A stretch of DNA of 64,000 bases, taken from Cenococcum geophilum 1.58 (lineage: Eukaryota; Ascomycota; Dothideomycetes; Gloniales; Gloniaceae). The notes beneath the pieces were generated by a model that saw only the letters and a program-made list of their open reading frames with translations, had not been told where the DNA came from and searched no databases. The stretch covers positions 2,604,001-2,668,000 of the forward strand of contig KV748177.1 of the NCBI GenBank assembly GCA_001692895.1, written 5' to 3'. Shown here one piece after another: positions 45,640-56,789 of the stretch (position 1 is its first letter; every line of letters begins with the position of its first letter). A program made the translations under genes and the position numbers.

Positions 45640-47068
45640 AAAAAGAAAGAAAGAGCTAGGTAATAACTTAAATACTAGCAGTAGTAATAGGAGCCTCCTC
45701 TTCCATCTTAATGTTATTATCAACGGTATTATTAGCTCCTCTATCCCTAGAAGCATTAGCACTTCTACTAACATTCTTCTTAGAACGACGGGTACTGGAA
45801 AAACTAGCACAGGCGGGAGACTAGCGAGGAGAACGTTTATTTTAACCGTTATTACTATCCTTAGTATCCCTAGGTTCCAAATTAGCGTCCAAGCAGGGAT
45901 TAGAGAGATATTGGCTAAAGGAGTTAACACAGTTCCTAAGCAAGTCACTAAAGAAACTTACCTAGCTAGAGTAGCCCGCGTAAGAGTATAAATGTTATTA
46001 TTAATAAGGACGAGCTATTTGCATATGCGCTCCTAGATACTATATATCCAAGAACGTTGCGTCTCTATAGTAGTAGAAACCCTTATGGAATTAAAAAGTC
46101 TGCGAGCAAGGGAAGACACCTTCTGTCCCTGCCTATTACTATTAAGATATCGGCGGAAATCTTAGATAGCGCGTTGGAGCCTATAAGTCTTATACGCATA
46201 GACAGCGGGGATCTAGTATAATTAGCGAAATCTAGAATAGGACGGAATGGGAAATACCAGGACGTAGGTTTTTCTTCTGCTGCAATAATGGGAGTACTTA
46301 GATTTATTTTTGCTGGAGCAAGGCATCTTATAGACGTAGGAAGGATCCTACGTAAGAGCATAAACGCAGCAATAACAGCATTTTAGGGAAACTGCTATAG
46401 GAGTAATAGACGCTGTCTAGGGCGTCACTAGGAGATTAATAACACTGCCGCCGGTCTAGGGACCATAAGCCATTATAAGAGAATACTCTAAGAAGTTAGC
46501 ATTGTTATAAGAAGATAAGGTGGGGATCCTATTGCTTATAGATGTGTTACGAGAAGAGAATAAAGTAGCTATAAAAGAATAGCTAGAGACACGGAAGCTA
46601 AAAGCGGAGATATAGAGGAAATAGTCTACTAAAAGATAAGACAAATAGTGTTATTAATAAAAAGACGCGTAAGAGGCGACAGCTTATAAACTAGAAGAAA
46701 ATTAAAATAAAGACGTTATTATCAGAATCTATTTTAGGTAAATGGGGATAGTAGCTTATAGACGCGTTGTACAGGACAACCTCCAGATTAACTTATAACA
46801 AACTCTTATAATAAGAAAGGTAAATCCTATCTAATTTTTATTATTATTATTTTAGTTCTATTATAAAAGCATTATAAGGAACTATAGTAGGAAAAGAGCA
46901 AAGGAACTAAGGATAAAGTAAGGTTCCACGCTAGTGAAGAACTAGCTATAAGCCGTATTATAAAGTACCTTTCCACTAAGAATTTCCCTAGTAGTTTTAG
47001 CCGGAACTCTATAAAAGCTTAGTAGAGGCGAAGTCTTAGAGGACTAAGACCCTTAAAGGGGAGGCAAT
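45640..47068. other. Extra internal region of element E between pol and 3' LTR
   Basis: About 1.4 kb with several open stretches. A minus-strand frame at 45631-45948 is Val/Leu-rich, while the plus strand there reads as Gln/His-rich if TAG is Gln. 46083-46361 is open on the minus strand (RRILPTSIRCLAPAKINLST) and also on the plus strand (ISLIRIDSGDLVQLAKSR). I recognise no envelope, chromodomain or other motif. It may be an additional small ORF of the element or long untranslated sequence, and the strand is undecided. Confidence 0.4.
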
Positions 47069-47446
47069 TGTAACGGAATTCCCTGGAAGGTACATATCAG
47101 ATAAGATAGAAGGAGGTCTTATCTATGTTCTAGAGGAACGTCTCATCTATATTCCAGAAGGAGGTCTCACCTATATTCTATCTACGTCCCAAAAGACACA
47201 GTTAGACAGATAAGGGGTAAAGGGTTTTACTAGCGTCTTAAAAAGATTATATAGGGAGCTGGTTCTCCTCTAGAGAAGAACTAGCGATTAGTCTCTAAAT
47301 AGAAGTGGTTAGAAGCATTTGTCCTTTAATACGTAAAACTCATTCTACCTTTAACTTATCTTCTATTTACCTTTGACTTACCTTCTACTTACCGGTGACA
47401 CTGTCAATTAGATAATTATACGTTCCGGTCAGGCTGGCCTCTTATA
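47069..47446 (+). repeat. 3' LTR of element E
   Basis: 378 bp, TGTAACGGAATTCCCTGGAA to GGCTGGCCTCTTATA, followed by TAATA. It retains more CA/TG than the 5' LTR. Confidence 0.92.
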
Positions 47447-47451
47447 TAATA

Positions 47452-49114
47452 TTACCTAAATAAAATTTCTATTAGTATAGATTTATAGAGCTTACGAAGC
47501 GCTTTAAGATACTACTACTCTTATCTAAGAATAAGTAATATTATATAGACGTAGGGCTTATAAGAGCTTGCTAAATAAAGTATAGAGGAGCGTATAGAGC
47601 TCTACTAAAGCTCTATACGAAGCTCTAACATTCTATATTATTATACTATTCTTACGTCTACTTTATACGAATACTATAATATAAACTCCTACGCATATAC
47701 CGCGTATAAACTACCGCATATACTATATAACTACTGTATATACAATCCTTATTACTACTAGTACTCTATAAATCTCCCCCTTAACCGCCTATTTTATTCC
47801 CGTTATTATTACACTAAGTCTATTTCTAAACACCCCTTTAATTCTAATAGCCTCCGCCTTATTATATATGTTTACTACTAGTATAGGCGAAAGGAGAAGA
47901 AGTAGGCCTAATAACCGCCTCTATAGCAGTCTTTATAGCCTCTATAGTAGTCTCCACTACCTTTATAGTAGTCTCTATTACCTTTATAGCAGTCTCTATA
48001 GCCTCCGCAGCCTCTATGCTACTACTTTAATTATAACTAGCTACGCCAACCCTTCCAATTTAGCCCGTTTAAAACTTGTAATATTTACCATATAACTAAT
48101 AAGAAAGCTTTACGCTAAAGGCCTAAATAGGGGCAGTTATATAACCTATAGAATTAGAATTAAAACTAGAATTAGTACCAGCCTCTATTATAGGACTTAG
48201 TATAAACACATCTATAGTAATAGGTATAGTAGGTTAGTAAAGAGAAGATATCTAATAGCTAGTGGCGGCTATTAACTATAAATAACTATCTTTAGGAGAT
48301 TAGGCTATAGGAGCAGCTATAATAACAAAGGCTGTATAAGCAGTGTAAGCAATATTAGAAGCAGCACTGCTAAAAGCTACGGTAATAATAGGAGAGGGAC
48401 CCTATAAACGGTCCGATAGGGGTAAAGGTAGTAAGGGCAAACTATAGTAGTAATAGGGGTATACTACGGCAGTAATAGGGGCAAACTACGGCAGTAACTA
48501 TAGTAGCTATAGCAGCACTTGGAGCACTTGGAGTAGTAACTAGAATAATAGCTAGGGCAGTAACTAGGGTAGTAACTAGGGGAGTAACTAGGGCAGTAAT
48601 TAGAATAGTAGTATATCCCTAATAAATTTACTAATTACCTAGCACGGCTACGGACTTTTGTTTAATTAATATAGTAGAAGCTAATACTAATATAATAGCC
48701 TATAAAAGTTACTGCCTACTAAGCTTTTATAGACCTTTAGTCCTATCTTACCGCTCTCTAAGCTCTATCTAAAGGTTAGCGCCTCTTATAGGGCCTTTAT
48801 ATAAGGGAAAGCCTCTATAATATTATTATATAGTTATTATCTATATCACCCTCTGCTATATTAAAGCCTATATCTTTAGTAGGACCTTTAATAGTTAACT
48901 ACGTCTAATCTACTATATTAAGCTAAGATCTATAAAAGGTAAACAACTTTATATTATAAGTAGGATCTAGTTTCCTCTTCGCTTATACTTTACTATAATT
49001 ATAAATAAATTATAGAGTTAGCTATTTAACTATATTAATATAGATTTGCGCGTACTATAATTTACTTATAGCTAATTATATATAGTACTATTATATATTA
49101 CTAATATAGATAAT

Positions 49115-49177
<63 letters not shown>

Positions 49178-49732
49178 ATACTAAATAAGGCTATTATAGT
49201 AACGGGTATTATATATCTAGAAGTGCTACTTAACTAGGAAAATCTATATAATAATATACAACTTAGATAAGCTATTAAAAAGTATTATATTATTAAGTTA
49301 TATATATTTAAAAGTGTTACTCTATTCGCTAAATCTATATAATAATATATATATTGTTAAAGCTAGCAAGTATTACCTATATTAGGCTAATATAGACTCT
49401 AAGTCTATTAACTTATAGCTAACTATATATAGTACTATTATAAATAATCTATTTACTACTATTGCTACTAAATAAGACTATTACAATAGCAAATATTATA
49501 TACTTAAAGGTATTACTCTACTGGCTAGATCTATATTATTATATAAAAAGTAAGTAAAGCTTTTATAATATTTCTAATAGGCTACTATAATAGCTAATAT
49601 TATATACTTAGAAGTACTACTCTATTAAGCAGATTTAGTATAGTAAATATAGTAGTAAAAATAATAATACCTAAAATAATAGCTAAAACTATTGTTAAAG
49701 TACCAAGTTACCTTTTAACCTTAACTATATAT
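47452..49732. other. RIP'd low-complexity region, possible Gln/Pro/Leu-rich former ORF
   Basis: One plus-strand frame between about 47820 and 48110, read with TAG as Gln, gives tandem LPLQQSL-type repeats (DNA unit near TATAGCAGTCTCTATTACCT at 47920-48015). The actual open frame at 47868-48095 translates the same repeat as YSSLYSL. 48400-48610 holds GCAGTAACTAGGG-type repeats. No known domain is seen. It may be the remains of an unidentified element or gene into which LINE J later inserted. Confidence 0.4.
49115..49177. repeat. (CTA)n microsatellite
   Basis: About 21 perfect CTA units in AT-rich RIP'd sequence. In a RIP'd genome, CTA/TAG triplets may descend from CTG/CAG tracts. Confidence 0.92.
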
Positions 49733-49746
49733 TATCTTAATAAATT

Positions 49747-51030
49747 TAGACTTACACGCCTACTATACACAGCAGTCGTAAGGCCAACAATGCTATACGG
49801 CTCCCAGGTCTGGGGCCCAGGACTAAGCGGCAAGGTGCGAGCAAAGAGCGCCCTGGCGCCACTAGCTAAGCTACAAAACGAGTGCCTGCGTAGAACCACA
49901 GGGGCATATAGGAGAACACCACGCGCCGCACTCGAACGTGAAGCGGCAGTTCCACCACTAGACGTATATATCGACACAACCGTAATGTAGAGAGCAGTTA
50001 CAGTACAAGGCCACCCAGTAGAAGAAAAAATCCGCTAAACGCTAAAACGTATACGAGAAACGAGATACACACGAAGAGCGAGGGCTCCTTAAAGGGGAGA
50101 CACGCCTAAGTACACTAGCCAGGAAGCCCTCTACCTGCGAGCGGTAGAGAGAGAAAAGGAAATGCGGGAACTACTAGCCCACCAGGCAGAGACCCGACGC
50201 CACACTAGTAGAGTGCCATAACGGCAATAGAGGATAGGAGGCTACTAACACAAGTGGAGATCTACTACACTAATCGCAAGATGGGCAGATCTCGAATGGA
50301 AGCGATAATGGAAGGAAGTAGTAGAAACACAAGACGCAACTACATGGAATACCCCATAGTTAATACTAACTCTCCCCCTATACGAAGGACTAATAAAAGC
50401 GGAGTCTATAGCCGCCTTCCTACTACGGATGGAGGTTTTAGGCCTAAACGCATGGCTCGCGGGCGTCTATGTCCCAAGTACTATACCTTAGTGTATATGC
50501 GGATGGCCCGCTTAGACAGTACGCTATATACTACTATTTTGCAGCTACCGCTTAGTAAGGGACTAGCTACTCGCCAGTGCAGGCATAAACGATATTAATT
50601 AGATGCTCTCTATAAGTAGAGGCCTATAAGCAGCAGCAAAATGGCTTATAGGATAAGGAGTCCTCTAGTAGTTCTAAACTGCATATAAGATCCAACAGGA
50701 GGACACTATAGGACACGCCCCCCTCCAGCCCCTTAGAGACTGGTCACCCCCCGCCTAGCTATAGGCGTCATACTGGCGAATCGCCAGACCCTCTTACCAC
50801 TCCCTCCCCCTAGATCTTCTGATATACCTAGGAAGTATAGTACGTAAGGCAGATAAAAGACACAAAGATATACTAGCTAGGCGAAGGCGAAACGCGTATT
50901 ACTAGCGGCAAGGAAATACTTAGGTTTTTCCCCCTTAAGGGGATTTTTTTCCTATATAGATAGGTAGAAGCCTGTATGGACCTAAAAAGGGACCGAATCG
51001 GGCAATAAATAGAATTAATAATAATAATAA
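49747..51030 (+). mobile_element. 5'-truncated LINE J with 14-bp TSD and TAA tail
   Basis: Flanked by TATCTTAATAAATT at 49733-49746 and 51031-51044. It ends ACCGAATCGGGCAATAAATAG followed by a (TAA)n tail. It is closely related to the 3' part of the LINE at 9342-14544. It starts abruptly inside the sequence after the reverse transcriptase, the usual result of incomplete target-primed reverse transcription. Its left half is GC-rich with intact CA/TG and is much less RIP'd than any other element here. Confidence 0.93.
49750..50560 (+). pseudogene. LINE J ORF2 C-terminal region
   Basis: The frame reads RLLYTAVVRPTMLYGSQVWG, then LQNECLRRTTGAYRRTP and EREAAVPPLDVYIDTTVM, the conserved block after the reverse transcriptase of Tad-like LINEs. 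Six or so TAG codons (Gln/Trp) follow. It then continues with TTLIARWADLEWKR, LILTLPLYEGLIKAES and CICGWPAQTVRYILLFC, a C-x-C...H-like terminal motif. The open frame at 50254-50598 is the +1 shadow of this segment, not a separate gene. Confidence 0.85.
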
Positions 51031-51044
51031 TATCTTAATAAATT

Positions 51045-51324
51045 AACTAAAAATATACCGCGTAAGCTATTTATTATAATACTTTTACTATCTTTATTAA
51101 ATTATATATAGAAATAAAATACTTAATATTTATAATGGGAGAACTTATAACTTTAATATCTATAATATCTATAATAGTAGCAAAATAAAAGTAAAATAAT
51201 AGCTAAAACGCGTCCTAATTATAGAGAACTATTCTTAAAAAGCAGATTTAAATTAATAAAACTAATAGCTATAATAATAATAAAAATTACTAAACTGGCT
51301 GCGAGACAGCTCCCTAAAAAAAAC
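51045..51324. other. AT-rich spacer
   Basis: TAT/ATA-rich sequence right of LINE J's target duplication, with no gene or repeat ends recognised. Confidence 0.5.
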
Positions 51325-52288
51325 TAGTATACGAGTCCTAGGGATCTAGGTGGACCCTAAGCTCTAGTAGAAAGAATAGGTTAAGAAGGCTGTAAGTAAG
51401 GGCTTAGTAGCCTTCAAAGTGATATTAAGGGTCACCACATCTATATAGGGACTATTAATGCGCTACTCGCGACTTCTATACACGGCCACCGTCTAACTAG
51501 CGATGCTATACAGCGCCTAAGTGAGGGGAGTACGGGACGACGGTGGAACGCTAGTAAAAAGCTTACTTAAACTACTATAGAAGGTCTGGAATAAGTGTCT
51601 CCGTAGGATTATAGGAGTATACTAGTAAACACTAATAGCTATAATAGAGAAGGAAGCGGTTATCCCCCTAATCTAGCTTTATATTAAAATAATAGCCCTT
51701 TAAAGATCTACTAAGATAGCTCCTAATAGGGTAGAAAAGAAATTAGTAGAAGCACTTAATAGTATCTAAAAAATACTAGTAAAACGCTAGTAAAAAGTAA
51801 GACAGCTATTAGTACTATTAAAAGCGCTTAAAGACTATATAAGGGACTATAAGAATAAAATATAGGGCTTTCTTATATATTAAAAGGATTATATAAAGTA
51901 AAAAGCTATAATAAACCTCTATAGACGTAGCTAACGGAACGCCAATAGAGCGTAAATGGAGCACCGCCGCTATATAGGAGGTTACTAGCACTACTAGTAG
52001 GTAACTACCCTTATCGCGAAATAGGCAGACCTAAAATAGCGCTAATAGTAGGATAAGGCTAAAGACCGTATAGAAACTATATAGAGGACCCTATAGGGGA
52101 AGCCTATAATTCTACTATATAAAGACTTAATAAAGGCAGAGGCTATAGTACTATTTCTTCTTTATATAGAGGTAATAGGGCTTAATATATAGCTTATATC
52201 TATTAGAGTACTAGAGATTCTTCTATAGTATAAATATAGCTAAATAAGGCAGATAGTTTACTATATACTATTTTAGTATCTATACTAC
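51325..52288 (+). pseudogene. Older LINE remnant, ORF2 C-terminal region, cut by element D
   Basis: Reads VDPKLQWKE, KAVSKGLVAFKVILRVTT, RLLYTATVQLAMLYSAQVRG and NKCLRRIIGVY, homologous to but clearly diverged from LINE J and the LINE at 9342-14544. A later stretch has MEHRRYIGGYQHYQQVTTLI. It is strongly RIP'd. It ends where element D's LTR begins (52289) without reaching a tail. Confidence 0.75.
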
Positions 52289-52627
52289 TGTTATAGGACA
52301 CCCTATAATACCCTATATATACCTACCTATTTTTGCTATCTATAAGACCGTAATTTATCGCAACCTATAGCAATCTAACGGCAGTTTGCCATATTCTGCT
52401 ATATTCCGCTAGGTTTTACTAAATCCTACTAGAACCACTACACGAATCCTATTCTACTCTGTGTATATATTAACTAAGTAACTAAGTTAATAATATATGC
52501 CCTTTCTTTCCGTTTTTCTACCTTCTTTCCTTATATAACATCTTAATCTTATTATATAGTTTATATAGATAGCTTAATAATATCTACTCTGCTATATATT
52601 ATTATCGCTTATACTTACTTTGTAACA
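52289..52627 (+). repeat. 5' LTR of element D
   Basis: 339 bp, TGTTATAGGACACCC to TACTTTGTAACA. It contains TGCCATATTCTGCTATATTC decamers and a CTTTCTTTCCG pyrimidine tract. Its reverse complement occurs at 62257-62635. Confidence 0.85.
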
Positions 52628-52779
52628 CTATATTATATTAAACCTATACCCTATACCGCCTAGTTAGTATATTAAATAACCTAAAAGCCCCTATATCTAT
52701 AAAAGACCTATATAATAGGTTTTTATAAATACCCTTACTTATTAAAAAGCTTAACATTATAAGTTAATTAAATCTCTAA

Positions 52780-54260
52780 AAAAAAAATTTAAAGAGATTT
52801 ACTAAAACCTACTATCTACTATACCGTTACCTCTACTTGCCCCTACTAGTATTAACCTATAAATACTAGGTAAAGAGAACATGTTTAAAACTAGCTTTTA
52901 ACCCTAAATTTGCCAACTAGTGCCCCTATAAAGAAGTTAATTAATCGTCTCCTTAATCCTCCCGCCTATTTAGGTAAAAGAAGTAAACTACGCTCCTTTT
53001 TTTAACTAACTTAAGAATAAGCTAAATAGTAATATTAATTACTACCTTACCCCTAATAGCTAACTATATTACGCTATAAGTTGTTTAATAGAAGACGCTA
53101 TAGAAACTATATACCCGTTCTAGCTAAGTACTATAAAAAAACTAGTTACTATACTAAAAGTATCTTATAGCGACCTTAACTAAATTACTATAGTATAAAG
53201 AAAACTAAATAAGATAATATAAGGCTCTAAGAGCTTTCTATTATACTTTATTAAATCCTGCCGCTATACTAAGGAGACTAAATAGAACAAACCTACCTTA
53301 ATTAATCGCCTATTAAAGTCCCTAAACTTTAAACTAAAGGCTTTCCTTATAGAAGTTAAGCTGCTAAATACCCTTACCGCCTATACTAATATTATAATTA
53401 GCTTATATAATAATATGCTATATCTTACCCTAAAATATATACCTTAATATATTACCCCTTAGCTACCTAAGACCTGTAAGGACCTAGATACTATAAATAT
53501 TAACACTAAAATCCTTTCCTACGCCCTAAAAGGATCTGCTAAATAAAAATAACGAATTAAACTTAGCCTTTGCTTTAAATACAGAAGCAACACTTATATT
53601 TTAAAATACTGCTCTATTCCTATACCCTAATACAATATATAAATGGCTAATACTAGTAGCCGTTTATTATATTAATCTTCTAGTTACTATTCCTAATTAT
53701 TATTTAGTTCTAGTCCTATATTTAGTAAGTACTACTTATAAGGACAAAGCTATAACTAATACGCTATAAAAACTCCGCCTTAATTGCCTCTAAAAGGAAG
53801 TTTTTAGAGCTAAGTCGCTTTCCAGAACGGCTTTACCTTAGGATTATAGTATAACCGTTAACTATTGTCTTTAATAGAATAATTAATAGGTTAATACTTA
53901 AGTCTTAATTAATATAGGAGCTAGTAGTATAGGATTTATTAATAAGATCTTTGTATAAGATAATAGTTTTACCCCAACCTTCCTTAACTAGTATACTAAT
54001 GTATTCAGATTTAATGGCAAATGCATAGTTTTAGGCTAAGTTACCTATATAGTATACCTAAAACTCTAATACCTAAATTATAAAGAACCGATTAGGCTTT
54101 TTATTACTACCCTAAGTTACTTAGTAATTCTTAGGTAACCCTAAATAAAGCTATATAAGGTAGCTATTAATTAAAACAGCCTTAAGCTTTTACCTACCAC
54201 CTCCTATTGCAAGCAAAAGTACCTTATAATTTACTATTTAGACCCTAAACTAAAATCTAA
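52780..54260 (+). pseudogene. Element D gag and protease
   Basis: A gag-like frame ends with a zinc knuckle near 53568-53625 (LCFKYRSNTYILKYCS, with C and H partly changed to Y). The aspartic protease follows near 53893 as VLINIGASSIGFINKIF (DTGAS changed to NIGAS), then VFRFNGKCIVLGQVTYIVYL. The frame is TAG-riddled. In the intact element these would form the capsid and process the polyprotein. Confidence 0.7.
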
Positions 54261-54599
54261 AAAATCTACTAGGATCCGCTAGTCTAAAATTTCTATAACT
54301 GTCTACCCCGTACATAAGGAATTTACTTAATTCTACTAACGTAAGATTTTTACTAATATCTATTAAGGACCTAAAAATTCTACTAAACCCCGTAAATTAA
54401 TCCTAAGTACTATACTGCCTAAAGCTAGGCAGAAGCTTAAGCTTACTATATAAAGATATTAGAAGGACTAGTATTCTACTATAAAAGGGATACTTAAAGA
54501 ATATAAACCTAAATCTAATACTAAATCTAAAATTAAGTAAGGAACTATATAAGAAACTATAGATAACTAAAGCCTGCTTAACGCCCTAAATATCTATAT

Positions 54600-55219
54600 A
54601 ATTAGAGCTACTTTGCTAATATAACTCGCCAAGAGACCCAAATATACAATCTTTGCTATTACTATAGCTAATATTAAAAAGGCCTTAGTACTAAAGAAGT
54701 ATACTAACCCTACTATAAAGGTACTAGTAGAGTACTATAACCGCTTAAAGGTATTCTTATAAAAGGAAGCTAATAAGCTACTAAAATACTAACTATATAA
54801 TTATAAGATTATACTTAAAGAAGAAAAGTAGCCTAGATTTAGACCCCTATATAGGATATCCTAAAATAAACTTTAAGTACTATAAAAGTACCTAGATAAG
54901 AACCTAAGTAAAGGATTTATTAGAGCAAGCTCTTTACCTATAGCCGCACTAGTAATCTTTATTAAGAAACTAGGTAGCGGACTACGCTTTTACGTAGACT
55001 ACTAAGCTTTTAATGCTATTACCGTTAAGAACTAATATCCAATCCCGTTAATATAAGAGACGCTAAACTAACTAAGTAAGGCTTGCTTCTATACAAAGCT
55101 TAATATTATCTCTATATTTAACCATATTGTATTATAAAAGGAGACAAATAGCTTACTATATTTTATACCCAATATAGATTATTTAAATGTTTAGTAATAC
55201 CCTTTAGCCTTATATAAGG
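54600..55219 (+). pseudogene. Element D reverse transcriptase, N-terminal half
   Basis: Reads [58 protein letters not shown] and QYPIPLIQETLNQLSKA, the fingers/palm entry of a gypsy reverse transcriptase. It stops at PFSLI, exactly where element F is inserted. The sequence resumes at 61379. Confidence 0.85.
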
Positions 55220-55437
55220 TGAGGATATAAATAGGAGGTCTAATAATAGAATAATAGGGTATATTGTATAGACAAAGACGAATCCTTAAGGGAAAAAGGA
55301 GGAGTCTGTGCGAGGTAGGAAGGGCTTTCCCTAGGCACGTATAGCGCACGTGCCTTATAAGCGAGTCACCCCTAGGTTGCCTTAGGGTCGCCTATACTTT
55401 ACAGCTATATAATTATCTACTTAGGTTTTACCTAATA
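55220..55437 (-). repeat. 3' LTR of element F
   Basis: On the plus strand TGAGGATATAAATAGG to TTTTACCTAATA. It contains TTTCCCTAGGCACGTATAGC and GGGTCGCCTATAC, near-identical to 61160-61378. Confidence 0.88.
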
Positions 55438-56789
55438 ATGCTCCCCCCTTTAAAAGGATTGTCCCCAATTCTTTATATACTTAAGCCTTAATAAAACCCT
55501 ATAAAAAACCTTAATAAGAAAAAAATTTCAAGGGGAAAAGGTGTTTTAATTTTGCGTATAGAGAGATAGGTAGTATATATACGCGGCGCAAAGATATTAA
55601 GAAACTTTAACCAGCGATTAAAGTTATCTAATTAGTTAGATTTGCCTTACTAAAACTCCCCCGCATTTAACCAAGCCAATAGTAATTATATATACCTAGT
55701 ATAGAAAATCCTAATTAGTCTATTTAATAGGTAGGGCTAGTAAAGCTTAATACCGTCGCCTAAATTTAGTAAACTAGAAATATTTTAAAAGCTTACTTAT
55801 ATGGGTAGGTAACTAGTACCTCGCGGGTTAGTTATAAGTTATTTGTATATAGCCAGATTTATAAATAGTAAGGCTATATACCTATTAAATCCGCTACTAA
55901 CCCTATTTTAGTCTTACGCCATACTGGTATAGCGCTATATATACTTTATAGGTAGGTTATAGGTTACTTATATATAGCCAGGTTTAGAACAATAAGGCTA
56001 TATACCTGTTAAATCCGCTATTAACCTATACTTTAGCCTTACGCGTTATCTATATAGTATATATATAGAATAGTATAAGTTATTAGTATAGGTTACTACT
56101 AGCGGGTTACTAGCAGGTTATAAACTTTGGTTAAATAGACTCTAGTTATAAATAGGCCTATTCTTTAATATATAAATAGTCTGCTAAGCTAGCGTAGAGC
56201 GATAAATTAGGTATAGAATGGTGCTTTCTAAATTAAGCTTCGTTGCCAGTATACGCTATAGCCCCATCTATAAGTCGCCTATAAGTCGCCTATAAGTTAC
56301 TTATAAGTTACTAGCATAGCTAGGTTATATTAGAGTATAGCTTATATAGGATATTAATAAATTAGGCTTTGCCCTATATATATACCACAGTTCTTACCAC
56401 AAGTATTAGCTTATTCTTTAATCCCTTAAAACGTCCTCTACTTTGCTTTAACGTAGGCTATATCTTAACAGCAGCGCTAGCTTTTCGCCTACGCTTTAGC
56501 TACGAGGCTAGGGTATTCTACTTATGGTACTTATCTAGTACTTATTAATAATTTTTAAGTTCTATCTTATCTCTCCATTTATTATACTTATTTAGCTATT
56601 TTAGCTATTTAATAAGGTACTACGGTTATCTAGTGCGATCTTAGTAGGTAATAATTACTTTTACTTCCCAGCTACCTTCCTTAAGCTCTTTTACTACTAA
56701 GGGTTAAAACTTAAGGCGGAGCCTATAAGGCTCTAATAGGGAGATATAAAAGACTAGGTAGAGCCGTACTATAGTAGGTGGAAGCTCTA

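Larger units (their letters stand above)
39657..47446 (+). mobile_element. Ty3/gypsy element E (chromovirus), best-preserved LTR element
   Basis: LTRs of 378 bp each (39657-40034 and 47069-47446), flanked by TAATA on both sides (39652-39656 and 47447-47451). The polypurine tract AAAGGGGAGGCAAT lies before the 3' LTR. It carries gag, protease, reverse transcriptase, RNase H, integrase and chromodomain, followed by 1.4 kb of additional internal sequence. No nested insertion is seen. RIP is present, but milder than in A, B or D. Confidence 0.93.

Noticed and set aside
41695..46644. Several minus-strand frames over element E (41695-41904, 43993-44259, 46456-46644)
   Set aside because: The first two are antisense to clear protease/reverse transcriptase and integrase coding. 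The last has no recognisable content.
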